Below, piece after piece: positions 9,393-17,096 of a stretch of 64,000 nt of DNA. Under the pieces are notes generated by a model. It saw only the letters and a list, made by a program, of their open reading frames with translations. It did not search any database and was not told the origin of the DNA. The stretch spans positions 186,001 to 250,000 of the forward strand of contig NZ_JABEZT010000002.1 of assembly GCF_013149805.1 (NCBI RefSeq). Reading direction: 5' to 3'. The position numbers and the translations under genes were made by a program. Numbering within the stretch: position 1 is the first letter of the stretch; each line of letters opens with the position of its first letter. This stretch comes from Isoptericola chiayiensis (GTDB taxonomy: Bacteria > Actinomycetota > Actinomycetes > Actinomycetales > Cellulomonadaceae).

Positions 9393-9886
9393 GCGGCGCC
9401 GGGGCGCCCGCCACGCACGCGACCGACTGCTCCGACCTGCGCGTGGCCGTCGTCGCCGCCTTGTGGCACGACACCGTGATGGACGGCCTGCTCGACGGCG
9501 CCCGACGCGCGTGCGCCGACCACGCCGTCGAGCCCGAGGTGCTGCGCGTGCCCGGCTCGTTCGAGCTGCCCGTCGCCGCCCAGGCCTGCGCCGCGGCCGG
9601 CTACGACGCCGTCGTCGCCCTCGGTGTCGTCGTCCGCGGCGGAACACCGCACTTCGACTACGTGTGCGCCGCCGCCACCGACGGGCTCAACCGCGTCGCG
9701 CTCGACCACACCGTGCCGGTGGGGTTCGGGCTGCTCACGTGCGACGACGAGGCCCAGGCCCTCGACCGCGCCGGGCTCGAGGGCTCCCACGAGGACAAGG
9801 GGTACGAGGCCGCGGCCGCAGCCCTCGCCACGGCGCGCGTGGTGCGGGCGGTCCGCGCGGGCGCACCCGCGGCCGTCGGCCGCTGA
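9389..9886 (+). CDS. ribH: 6,7-dimethyl-8-ribityllumazine synthase
   Basis: 165-residue lumazine synthase that condenses the pyrimidinedione with dihydroxybutanone phosphate and usually forms a 60-subunit shell or pentamer. Family motifs are [48 protein letters not shown] and [13 protein letters not shown] 9389 overlaps the ribBA stop by 4 bases, making it the last gene of the riboflavin operon. About 60 bases follow before the tRNA promoter. Confidence 0.95.
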   Translation: MSGAGAPATHATDCSDLRVAVVAALWHDTVMDGLLDGARRACADHAVEPEVLRVPGSFELPVAAQACAAAGYDAVVALGVVVRGGTPHFDYVCAAATDGLNRVALDHTVPVGFGLLTCDDEAQALDRAGLEGSHEDKGYEAAAAALATARVVRAVRAGAPAAVGR

Positions 9887-9947
9887 CCCGCCGGTGACCC
9901 CGGACACATCGGCGCTGCCGGGTGGACGCACCGCGCCCGGTCTGGGG

Positions 9948-9953
9948 TAGTAT
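9948..9953 (+). promoter_or_regulatory. -10 hexamer of the tRNA-Pro promoter
   Basis: TAGTAT, one of the closest matches to the TATAAT-type consensus in the window, lies 66 bases before the tRNA. The best -35 candidate, TGGACG at 9923-9928, has a 19-base spacer, so it is weak. Confidence 0.5.
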
Positions 9954-10019
9954 TTCGGTCGGCCCTGCGGGGTCGAACCGGCCGTCCTTCCGCGCACCGT
10001 CGCGGCGGCGAGGGCCGGG

Positions 10020-10093
10020 CGGGCTGTGGCGCAGTTTGGTAGCGCACACGACTGGGGGTCGTGGGGTCGCAGGTTCGAATCCTGTCAGCCCGA
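10020..10093 (+). tRNA. tRNA-Pro (anticodon GGG)
   Basis: The 74-base cloverleaf folds completely: acceptor CGGGCTG (10020-10026) with CAGCCCG (10086-10092), D arm GCGC/GCGC, anticodon stem CACGA/TCGTG with loop CTGGGGG (anticodon GGG), and T arm GCAGG/CCTGT around TTCGAAT. The discriminator is A at 10093. CCA is not encoded. Confidence 0.97.
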
Positions 10094-10102
10094 CATTCAC
10101 GC

Positions 10103-10133
10103 GAGGGTCTCGAGCACCGTGCTCGGGGCCCTC
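10103..10133 (+). terminator. Hairpin after tRNA-Pro
   Basis: Bases 10103-10117 can pair with 10119-10133 along 15 positions with only two G-U pairs; the innermost pairs would open into a small loop. The hairpin is 10 bases after the tRNA and has no U-tract behind it. Confidence 0.75.
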
Positions 10134-10155
10134 GTCGCATGTCGGGGGCACCTTC

Positions 10156-10161
10156 TAGCGT
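10156..10161 (+). promoter_or_regulatory. -10 hexamer, leaderless promoter of the nuclease-like gene
   Basis: TAGCGT lies 7 bases before ATG 10169, so transcription should start at or next to the start codon. There is no Shine-Dalgarno sequence. Confidence 0.6.
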
Positions 10162-10168
10162 TCCGCCC

Positions 10169-10909
10169 ATGGCGGCGCAGCGGCGGTACTCGGACGAGCA
10201 GCTCGAGCACGCCGTCTCTGCGGGGACGTCGTGGCGCGGGACGCTGCGCCTCCTCGGCCTCAGCGCGACCTCGGCGTCGGCGATCCGCTCGGTCCGCGCG
10301 CACGCCGATCGTCTGGGACTGGACTACGGCCACTTCACCGGGTCTCGCCGCTGGTCCGACGCCGACCTGGAAGAAGCCCTCGTCGGGGCCACCGACTGGG
10401 AGGACGCTGCCCGTCGGCTGGGACTGCGGGGAGGCTCCCGCGTCGCGGTGGTCAAGCGCCATGCGGCGCGCCTCGGCCTCGACGGCGGCTCGTCGTGGTC
10501 CCCGAGGCACGTACCGGCACCGCCCCCGGCAGCGCCGGACCTGGCGAACCTGCACCGCGCCGGACCGCAGCTCGCCGCGGCCTGGTTCACCCTGTGCGGG
10601 AGGGACGTGTGCTGGCCCCTGGAGCCCTGTCGCTACGACCTCGTCGTCGACGTCGCCGGGCGTACCAGGCGCATCCAGGTCAAGACGACCGTCACCCGGG
10701 CCGGCTCGACGTGGCAGGTGTTCCTGTCGTCCGGCGGGAGCGACCGGAAGGTCTACTCACCCGACGAGATCGACGACTTCTTCCTCATCGACGGCGACCT
10801 GCAGTACTACCTGGTGCCGATCGAAGCTGTCCGAGGAATGCACGCGATCCATCTCAGCGCCTACGAGGACTATCGGCTCCCGCAGCTCCCGGCGCCTGAT
10901 GCGACGTGA
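10169..10909 (+). CDS. PD-(D/E)xK nuclease-like protein with duplicated N-terminal DNA-binding module
   Basis: 246 residues. Two related N-terminal segments (about residues 5-50 and 60-105) share the pattern aromatic-S-D-x-x-L-E-x-A ... W ... RRLGL ... HA.RLGL and look like tandem helix-turn-helix modules. The C-terminal part (about 125-235) has YDLVVDVAGRTRRIQVKTT, with Asp157, Gln170 and Lys172 placed like a PD-(D/E)xK core in which Gln replaces the acid. This resembles group I intron-associated nucleases of the I-Ssp6803I type, which cut tRNA genes. It lies directly downstream of tRNA-Pro, but that gene has no intron. Function as a nuclease is inferred. Confidence 0.72.
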   Translation: MAAQRRYSDEQLEHAVSAGTSWRGTLRLLGLSATSASAIRSVRAHADRLGLDYGHFTGSRRWSDADLEEALVGATDWEDAARRLGLRGGSRVAVVKRHAARLGLDGGSSWSPRHVPAPPPAAPDLANLHRAGPQLAAAWFTLCGRDVCWPLEPCRYDLVVDVAGRTRRIQVKTTVTRAGSTWQVFLSSGGSDRKVYSPDEIDDFFLIDGDLQYYLVPIEAVRGMHAIHLSAYEDYRLPQLPAPDAT

Positions 10910-11011
10910 CGATGGTTCGGCGCGGGAGCGGACGTCCGCACCACCGTGCCCGGCAGGGCCCGCGGCAGTAGGGTCCGCAGAGAACATCCCCCGTCCTGCG
11001 AGGAGGCCGCG

Positions 11012-11686
11012 ATGCCGACCCTGGCCATCATCGGAGCCGGTCCGAACCTGGGAGCCGCCGTCGCGCGACGGTTCGCCCGCGAGGGATACGCCGTCGCGCT
11101 GATCTCCCGCGACCAGGCCAAGCTGGACGCGCTGGCCGGCGAGCTCGCCGACACCGGCGTGAGCGCGCGCGGCTACGCCGCCGACGTCCGCGACGACGCC
11201 GCCCTCGAGCGGGCGCTCGCGCGCGCGGCCGACGACCTCGGCCCGATCACGGCGCTGCAGTACAGCCCGCTGCCCGCCCGCGAGTACCTGAAGCCGGTGC
11301 TGGACCTGACCCCCGAGCTCGCCCTCGACGCCCTGCGCTTCTCGGCGCTCGGCCTCGTGACCGCCGTGCGGGCGGTCCTGCCCGGCATGCGTGCCGCGGG
11401 TGAGGGCCGCATCGTGCTCATCAACGGGGGCACGTCCGTCCGGGCCCGCGCCGGGTTCGCCGGCACCTCCGTGGCCTTCCCCGCCGAGAGCGCCTACGGC
11501 GAGATGCTGCACGAGGCGCTCGCGGACGAGGGGATCCGTGTCGCTCAGCTCGTCATCCCCGGTGCCATCCCGAAGCTGCAGCTCGAGAACGGCGTCGAGG
11601 ACGTCGCCGCACGCGTCTGGGAGCTGGCCAGCACTCCCGGGGACTTCCGCACCCTGCTGATTCCGCTCGACGAGGGCCGCGAATAG
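11012..11686 (+). CDS. Atypical short-chain dehydrogenase/reductase family protein
   Basis: 224 residues with a Rossmann fold: the dinucleotide motif IGAGPNLGAAVARRFA at residue 6 and later SDR features such as ADVRDDAALERAL, INGGTS and FPAESAYGEML. The usual catalytic YxxxK is missing: Tyr is present in SAYGEML, but the position four residues later is Leu, not Lys. Catalysis in the ordinary SDR manner is therefore doubtful. ATG 11012 follows AGGAGGCCGCG. A TAGGGT (10968 region) could be its -10. No clear partner gene is present. Confidence 0.8.
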   Translation: MPTLAIIGAGPNLGAAVARRFAREGYAVALISRDQAKLDALAGELADTGVSARGYAADVRDDAALERALARAADDLGPITALQYSPLPAREYLKPVLDLTPELALDALRFSALGLVTAVRAVLPGMRAAGEGRIVLINGGTSVRARAGFAGTSVAFPAESAYGEMLHEALADEGIRVAQLVIPGAIPKLQLENGVEDVAARVWELASTPGDFRTLLIPLDEGRE

Positions 11687-11772
11687 CACCTCGGCGCGGC
11701 GCAGGGGATGCCGCTGCTTTTCACCCGCGCGGCGCGGGTACGGAAGCCGCAGGTCGGGCGCATCCTGTGCTC

Positions 11773-13509
11773 ATGACGACAAGATCCTGCGCGGCCGGAC
11801 GGGCACTCGCCTCCTGCTGCGCCGTCGCGGTCGCCGCGACCGGCCTGGTGGCTGTGGCGCCGCCGGCCACCTCCCTGCCGACGGCGGACTGCGCCGTCGC
11901 CCACCCCGTGTCCGACCTGGTCGGCGGTGCGCCGGTGCACGGCCTGACGGTCAGCAGAGGAACGACGCCGCAGCCCTTCACCGGAGAAGTGCTTGGCGTG
12001 CTGTCGAACGGGATCGCCCCGGGCCTCGACATGGTCGTGGCCGAGCTGTCCTCGCCGGCGATCGATGCCGCGGGCGGCATCTGGCAGGGCATGTCCGGCT
12101 CCCCGGTGTACGCCGAGGACGGCCGGCTGATCGGCGCGGTCGCGTACGGGCTGGCGTGGGGCAGCTCGCCGGTGGCCGGGATCACCCCGTTCGAGGACAT
12201 GGACGACTTCCTCGGGGCCGCCGTCGCGGCGCCGCGGGTGGAGGTGGGTCCGCGGATGGCCGCGCGGATCGCCGCCGAGACCGACGTGACGCGCGCGCAG
12301 GCCGGCCGCGGGCTGGAGCAGCTGCCGATGCCGGTCGGCGTCGGCGGGGTGGGGCTGGCTCGTGCCGAGAAGGCGGCCCGCGCCCGCGGCAGCACCCTGG
12401 TCGACGCCTCCTCCACCAGGATCGGCCGCTCGGGCGGCGCGAGCGCCGCCGGCATCGACACGGTGACGGCCGGCGGCAACGTGGCGGCCGTGCTGGCGCA
12501 CGGGGACGTGACGCTGGCCGGCGTGGGTTCCGTGACCTCGGTGTGCGGCGACCGTGTGGTGGCGTTCGGGCACCCGATGGGCTTCACGGGACGCACTCGC
12601 CTGGGACTGGCCGCCGCCGACGCCGTGTACGTCCAGCCCGACCCGCTCGGCGTGCCGTTCAAGGTGGCGAACCTGGGCGAGCTGGGCGGCACGGTCACCG
12701 ACGACCGGCTGGCCGGTATCGCCGGGACGTTCGGCCCGGTTCCCGCGCCGACGACGTTCACCTCGCGCGTGGCCTACGCGGGAGCGGCCCGTACGGGGAC
12801 CACCGAGATCCTGCACCGTTCCGCGGCCGCCGACGTCGCCCTGTTCGGCGTGCTCGGCAACCACGACCGGGTGGTGGACGGCGTCGTCGGCGGGTCCCAG
12901 ACCCAGACCTGGACGATCACGGGGACCCACGGCGGTGAGTCGTTCCGCCTGCGGTACGCGGACCGGTACCGGTCCGGTTCCGACATCGGGTGGACGGGCG
13001 CCTTCGACCTGGCGACGGTCGTGGCGACGCTGTCCTCGTCGTCGAGGACCCGTCTGGACTCGGTGCGCAGCGAGATCACCGTCCGTGACGACCGGCGCAC
13101 CTTCAAGGTCGCGAAGGTCCGCCAGCGCACCGGCGGGAAGTGGGTCGACGTCACCGGCGGCACCGCCAAGGTCCGGGCGGGGGGCACCCTGAAGCTGCGG
13201 GCGGTGCTCAGCGGGTCCGACGGCGCCACGCGCACGGTCCGGCGCGACGTGCGGGTCCCGAAGCGGCTGCAGGGCGAGCGCGGCGTGGTGTCGGTGGTGG
13301 GCGGCAATGTCTACCAGGACGACTTCTGGTCCGTGCGCTCCTTCGACGCCGTCCGCACGGCTCTGCGGAAGAACCTGCGCAACGACGAGGTGGAGCTGAC
13401 CGTCAGCATCGGGGGAGGCAAGGACTCGCTGGAGCGGGTGCGCCGGTCCGACCCGCTGCCGCGGGTCGTCGGCGGGCAGAAGCACGTGCGGGTGAAGGTG
13501 ACGCGCTGA
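11773..13509 (+). CDS. Exported SpoIVB/S55-like serine peptidase domain protein
   Basis: 578 residues. An N-terminal signal peptide (hydrophobic run CCAVAVAATGLVAVAPPA) is followed by an S55-type region with GIWQGMSGSPVYAEDGRLIG (candidate nucleophile Ser about 108) and GITPFEDM, then by VVAFGHPMGFTGRTRL (candidate catalytic His) and DDRLAGIAGTFG. In SpoIVB the His half comes before the Ser half, so the two halves are in swapped order here. The C-terminal 200 residues look like beta-rich repeats with basic patches. Start: ATG 11773 (an in-frame GTG lies at 11767). It ends at a bidirectional hairpin. Confidence 0.75.
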   Translation: MTTRSCAAGRALASCCAVAVAATGLVAVAPPATSLPTADCAVAHPVSDLVGGAPVHGLTVSRGTTPQPFTGEVLGVLSNGIAPGLDMVVAELSSPAIDAAGGIWQGMSGSPVYAEDGRLIGAVAYGLAWGSSPVAGITPFEDMDDFLGAAVAAPRVEVGPRMAARIAAETDVTRAQAGRGLEQLPMPVGVGGVGLARAEKAARARGSTLVDASSTRIGRSGGASAAGIDTVTAGGNVAAVLAHGDVTLAGVGSVTSVCGDRVVAFGHPMGFTGRTRLGLAAADAVYVQPDPLGVPFKVANLGELGGTVTDDRLAGIAGTFGPVPAPTTFTSRVAYAGAARTGTTEILHRSAAADVALFGVLGNHDRVVDGVVGGSQTQTWTITGTHGGESFRLRYADRYRSGSDIGWTGAFDLATVVATLSSSSRTRLDSVRSEITVRDDRRTFKVAKVRQRTGGKWVDVTGGTAKVRAGGTLKLRAVLSGSDGATRTVRRDVRVPKRLQGERGVVSVVGGNVYQDDFWSVRSFDAVRTALRKNLRNDEVELTVSIGGGKDSLERVRRSDPLPRVVGGQKHVRVKVTR

Positions 13510-13514
13510 CCGCG

Positions 13515-13548
13515 GCTCCTCGCCGCGCGCTACAGCGCGGCGAGGAGC
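13515..13548. terminator. Bidirectional hairpin between convergent genes
   Basis: Perfect 14-bp stem, 13515-13528 with 13535-13548, loop GCTACA. The stop codon of the minus-strand hydrolase lies in the loop. No U-tract on either side. Confidence 0.8.
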
Positions 13549-14093
13549 TCGAGAACGCGCCGGGTGGCCAGCGCGGCGCTGTCGGTGTCGTGGTCGGGGT
13601 GCCCCCGCTCGGCGAACAGGTGCCCGGCGCCGGGATAGACGAAGAGCTCGCCGCCCGGCACCGCAGCGGCGTACTCCTGCTCCGCCTCCGGCTCGCGCCA
13701 CGGGTCGTCGGTGGTCACGTGGGCCTGCGAGGGCACCCCGGCCGGCCAGGTCGCGTCCCACCACGACGGCGCGACCGCGCCGTAGAGGAAGAACGCGGCG
13801 CGGGCGCCGGGCCGCTGCAGGACGGCCTCGGCCGCGCGCGCGGTGCCCATCGACATGCCGCCGTAGACGACGTCGGTCGGCAGGTCCGCGACGGCTGCGG
13901 CGGCGCGCCGCGCGATCTCGCCCTCACCGAGCGACACGGCGTGCGCCACGCCGGCGTCGACGTCCGCGAACGTCACGCCGTCGTACAGGTCGGGCACGTG
14001 CACGCGGTGACCGGCGTCGTCCAGCGTCCCGGCGAACTCGCGGACGCCGTCGGTGAGCCCGCAGGCGTGGTGGAAGAGCACGATCTCGGCCAT
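13530..14093 (-). CDS. Dienelactone hydrolase family protein
   Basis: 187-residue alpha/beta hydrolase. It starts MAEIVLFHHACGLTDGVREF, has the nucleophile elbow YGGMSMGTARAAEA and the late catalytic His in YPGAGHLFAERGHPDHD. True dienelactone hydrolases have Cys at the nucleophile; here it is Ser. The substrate is unknown. ATG 14093 is preceded six bases away by TAGCGT on the minus strand, indicating a leaderless transcript. It converges on the S55-like gene. Confidence 0.85.
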   Translation of the reverse strand: MAEIVLFHHACGLTDGVREFAGTLDDAGHRVHVPDLYDGVTFADVDAGVAHAVSLGEGEIARRAAAAVADLPTDVVYGGMSMGTARAAEAVLQRPGARAAFFLYGAVAPSWWDATWPAGVPSQAHVTTDDPWREPEAEQEYAAAVPGGELFVYPGAGHLFAERGHPDHDTDSAALATRRVLELLAAL

Positions 14094-14099
14094 GCGGCC

Positions 14100-14105
14100 A
14101 CGCTA
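14100..14105 (-). promoter_or_regulatory. -10 hexamer, leaderless promoter (dienelactone hydrolase)
   Basis: TAGCGT on the minus strand, 6 bases before ATG 14093. Confidence 0.6.
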
Positions 14106-14211
14106 CGCCCGCCGCTCCGACGGTGCCCGCCGTCGTGCGCCGGAGCCCGCCGGCGATCGACCGGCCGCAGGGGTGCCACGATGGGTACGGACAGCCGACC
14201 GGGAGGACACC

Positions 14212-14577
14212 ATGGCGCACCGCATCTTCACCACCAGCTTCGCGAGCATCTACCCGCACTACGTGACCAAGGTCGAGCGCAAGGGCCGCACGGTCGCGGA
14301 GCTGCACCAGGTCATCACCTGGCTCACGGGCTACGACGACGCGGGGCTGCAGCGGGTGCTCGACGACGAGGTCGACATGGCGACGTTCTTCGACCGGGCG
14401 CCGCGGATGAACCCCGATGCCGCACTGATCACCGGGGTGATCTGCGGCCACCGCGTCGAGGACATCGAGGACCCCCTCATGCAGCAGATCCGCTACCTGG
14501 ACAAGCTCGTCGACGAGGTCGCGCGCGGCAAGAAGATGTCGTCGATCCTGCGCGGGACGCCGGCCTCCGCCTCCTGA
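14212..14577 (+). CDS. DUF2200 family protein
   Basis: 121 residues that match the small DUF2200 family over the whole length: HRIFTTSFASIYPHYVTKVERKGRT at the start and ITWLTGYD, ITGVICGHRVEDIEDPLMQQIRYLDKLVDE later. Predicted soluble and cytosolic, with many charged residues. Its biochemical role is unknown. The ATG at 14212 follows GGGAGGACACC. It is a single gene between a minus-strand hydrolase and a minus-strand dehydrogenase. Confidence 0.88.
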   Translation: MAHRIFTTSFASIYPHYVTKVERKGRTVAELHQVITWLTGYDDAGLQRVLDDEVDMATFFDRAPRMNPDAALITGVICGHRVEDIEDPLMQQIRYLDKLVDEVARGKKMSSILRGTPASAS

Positions 14578-14593
14578 GCCTTCCCGGCGGACG

Positions 14594-15793
14594 TCAGCCG
14601 GCATCCCGCCAGGGGTCGAGCACGACCTTGATGCAGCCGTCCTCCTTGCGCTGGAACGTGCGGTACGCCTCGGCCGCGTGCTCGAGGGGGAGACGGTGCG
14701 TCCGCAGGTCCAGGACTCCCAACGGATCGGCAGCGTCCTCGACCAGAGGCAGCAGCTCGTCGGTCCACCGCCGGACGTTCGCCTGCCCCATCCGCAGCGT
14801 CACCTGCTTGTCGAAGAGCTGCATCATGGGCAGCGGGTCGAGCGCTCCGCCGTAGACGCCGGAGAGCGAGACCGTCCCACCTCGACGCACCAGATCGAAG
14901 GCCGTGTACAGGGCGGCGAGCCTGTCGGTGCCGGCATGCTGCGTCAGGGGCGCGGCCACCGCGTCCGGCAGGTGCGCGACCAGCTTCTGGACCAGCTCGG
15001 CGCCCCCCGAACCGTGCGCCTCCATGCCGACGGCGTCGATCACCGAGTCTGGCCCGCGGCCCGACGTGAGATCTGCGACCACCCCCGTGAGGTCCGCCGT
15101 GGTGGGATCGACGGTTCGCACACCGTGCCGTTCGGCCATGGCACGTCGCTCCTCGACGGGGTCGACACCCACGACGAGCCCGGCACCCCGGTACCGAGCG
15201 ATCCGGGCGGCGAGCTGTCCCACCGGCCCCAGGCCGAGGACCACGACGCTCCCGCCTTCCGGAACGTCCGCGTACCGGACGCCCTGCCATGCCGTGGGCA
15301 GGATGTCGGACAGATACAGGTACCTCTCGTCCGGCCGGCCGTCGTCCGGTACCCGCACCGGTCCGTAGTGCGCCTGCGGCACGCGGAGGTACTGTGCCTG
15401 CCCGCCCGGGACCTGACCGTACAGCCGCGTGTAGCCGAACAGTGCGGCTCCCATGCCCTGGGACCGCACCTGGGTGGTCTCGCACTGGCTCTGCAGACCT
15501 CGACGGCACATCCAGCAGTGACCGCAGGAGATGGTGAAGGGCACGACCACCCGGTCTCCGACCGCGAGGTCTCCGGTCTCCGTCCCGACCTCCTCGACGA
15601 CACCCATCGCCTCGTGGCCCAGGACGTCCCCCGGGTCGATGAACATCCCCAGCACGCTGTACAGGTGCAGGTCCGAGCCGCAGACGGCGGTCGACGTCAC
15701 ACGGATCACCGCGTCGGTCGGTTGCTCGATGCGGGGATCCGGAACGTCCTCGACGGCGACGCTCTCGTTGCCCTGCCAGGTCAGTGCACGCAT
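14594..15793 (-). CDS. Zinc-dependent alcohol dehydrogenase (formaldehyde dehydrogenase-like)
   Basis: 399 residues of the medium-chain dehydrogenase family. Catalytic zinc ligands lie in STAVCGSDLHLY and VLGHEAMGVVEEVG; the structural zinc site is CGHCWMCRRGLQSQCE. The coenzyme site is VVLGLGPVGQLAARIAR. The insertion and length resemble glutathione-independent formaldehyde dehydrogenases and related FdhA-like enzymes; the substrate cannot be fixed from sequence. ATG 15793 follows CCGGAGGACCCC. It appears monocistronic. Confidence 0.9.
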   Translation of the reverse strand: MRALTWQGNESVAVEDVPDPRIEQPTDAVIRVTSTAVCGSDLHLYSVLGMFIDPGDVLGHEAMGVVEEVGTETGDLAVGDRVVVPFTISCGHCWMCRRGLQSQCETTQVRSQGMGAALFGYTRLYGQVPGGQAQYLRVPQAHYGPVRVPDDGRPDERYLYLSDILPTAWQGVRYADVPEGGSVVVLGLGPVGQLAARIARYRGAGLVVGVDPVEERRAMAERHGVRTVDPTTADLTGVVADLTSGRGPDSVIDAVGMEAHGSGGAELVQKLVAHLPDAVAAPLTQHAGTDRLAALYTAFDLVRRGGTVSLSGVYGGALDPLPMMQLFDKQVTLRMGQANVRRWTDELLPLVEDAADPLGVLDLRTHRLPLEHAAEAYRTFQRKEDGCIKVVLDPWRDAG

Positions 15794-15924
15794 GGGGTCC
15801 TCCGGGTGGTGTGCGGTCGTCCTCGCGTGACGCCGTGCACTCCACCGTCACGGTCCGTCGCGGACTCCGCCACTCGGGCGTCGGGACCGACCCCGCCTCC
15901 GCCCCCCTCGGGGCGCCCGACGGC

Positions 15925-16341
15925 TCAGCCGCAGCTGTCGCAGACCCCCGTGGCGGGCAGCGCCATGAAGCAAGATGGGCACACCGGGGTCGGGCGCTCC
16001 GGCTCCGGAGCCCGGCGGGTGGCGCGCGGGGCCTTCGGAGCGCTGCGGCCGGCCGTCGACGCGCGCCCGCCCGAGACCTCGAAGCCGCGCTTGGCCAGCA
16101 GGGCCCCGACGGCGACCTTGCCCCCGGTCATCTCCTCCGGCAGAGCCGCGCGGCCCGTGGCGTAACGGTGCGCGACGGCGAGGAGCGCCGTCGCGTCGTA
16201 GGTGCGACCCTCGTGCGTCAGGGTGACCCCCGGCGTCGGCGTGAACCCGTACAGCTTGAGGAACGCGCCCTGCCCGCGGTGGTCGTGCTCGGCGATCGCG
16301 GACAGCACGTGCGGGCGCGTGACGGAGGAGAAGGTGGCCAT
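15925..16341 (-). CDS. ScoMcrA-head-like domain protein with C-terminal zinc ribbon
   Basis: 138 residues. Residues 5-85 (LSAIAEHDHRGQGAFLKLYG, then GVTLTHEGRTYDATALLAVAHRYATG and GGKVAVGALLAKRGFEV) look like the N-terminal head domain of the ScoMcrA-type modification-dependent endonuclease. A basic Ala/Pro/Arg linker follows, then a CPSC-x9-CDSC zinc ribbon at the very C terminus. No nuclease domain is present. The long open frame upstream of 16341 is not coding: the start at ATG 16341 has TAACCT seven bases before it. Role unknown; nucleic-acid binding is likely. Confidence 0.72.
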   Translation of the reverse strand: MATFSSVTRPHVLSAIAEHDHRGQGAFLKLYGFTPTPGVTLTHEGRTYDATALLAVAHRYATGRAALPEEMTGGKVAVGALLAKRGFEVSGGRASTAGRSAPKAPRATRRAPEPERPTPVCPSCFMALPATGVCDSCG

Positions 16342-16348
16342 GGCCCCG

Positions 16349-16354
16349 AGGTTA
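16349..16354 (-). promoter_or_regulatory. -10 hexamer, leaderless promoter (ScoMcrA-head-like gene)
   Basis: TAACCT on the minus strand, 7 bases before ATG 16341. Confidence 0.5.
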
Positions 16355-16446
16355 TGCCACCGACCTGACCGTGACGGGCCCGTCGGCCGCTCACCGCCCC
16401 GCCACCCCTGCGAGGTTCGTCTCACCCGGGGTGCGATGCTGGGGCG

Positions 16447-17052
16447 ATGCACCGGTCCTCCGCTCTCGTCGTGCTGGTACTGCTCGGCGCGAGCGCCGTC
16501 TGCCTGGCGCTGGCACCCCTCGCGCTGCCCGACAGCTACGACGTCGTGCGCCACGCCCTGACACGGGCCGGAGCCCAGGGCGTCCCCGGCGCCTGGGTGG
16601 CCCGCACCGGGTACGCGCTGCTCGGCGTGGCCGTCCTGCTGGAGGCCGCCCGTGCCGGGGACGCCTGGGGTCCGGTCGGTCGCGGCGGCCACGCCGTCTT
16701 CGGCACCGCCATGGTCGCCCTCGCCGTGTTCTCCGCGAGCCCCTGGTACGGCGGCGCCGGCGACCGGGTCGAGGCCGGCCTGCACACCTGGGCCGCCACG
16801 ACCGCCGTGCTGGCGTTCTTCGTCGGCGTGCTGGGCGTCCGCATCCGACGCGGGACCCGGCCCGGCCGGATCGCGGTGCTCGACGTCGTGGCGCTCGCGG
16901 GCGTGCCGGTGCTGGCGCTGGCCGCGGAGACGATGCCGGGGGGCGCCGGCGTGACCGAGCGGCTCCTGTTCGCGATCGGGTTCGCCTGGTACGCCACGGA
17001 GGCGGTGCGGCTCGCCCGCCCCGACGGCCCGGGACGGGTGCGCGAGCTGTGA
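16447..17052 (+). CDS. DUF998-like multipass membrane protein
   Basis: 201 residues with about six hydrophobic helices: residues 5-25 (SALVVLVLLGASAVCLALA), a helix near GYALLGVAVLLEA, HAVFGTAMVALAVFS, TTAVLAFFVGVLGVRI, IAVLDVVALAGVPVLALAA and LLFAIGFAWYATEAV. The spacing and the DSYDVVRHALTRAGAQG loop fit the DUF998 family of unknown function. No catalytic motif is visible. It is divergent from the zinc-ribbon gene and ends at a strong bidirectional hairpin. Confidence 0.78.
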   Translation: MHRSSALVVLVLLGASAVCLALAPLALPDSYDVVRHALTRAGAQGVPGAWVARTGYALLGVAVLLEAARAGDAWGPVGRGGHAVFGTAMVALAVFSASPWYGGAGDRVEAGLHTWAATTAVLAFFVGVLGVRIRRGTRPGRIAVLDVVALAGVPVLALAAETMPGGAGVTERLLFAIGFAWYATEAVRLARPDGPGRVREL

Positions 17053-17053
17053 C

Positions 17054-17092
17054 GGCTCGTCGGCGTCACGGTTCCCGTGACGCCGACGAGCC
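17054..17092. terminator. Bidirectional hairpin between convergent genes
   Basis: Perfect 17-bp stem, 17054-17070 with 17076-17092, loop GTTCC. It fills the gap between the DUF998-like gene and the D-2-hydroxyacid dehydrogenase. No U-tract. Confidence 0.85.
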
Positions 17093-17096
17093 CGTG

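Noticed and set aside
14594-15793. Plus-strand frames across the alcohol dehydrogenase
   Set aside because: No domain or start signal; the minus-strand frame has both zinc sites and the coenzyme motif.
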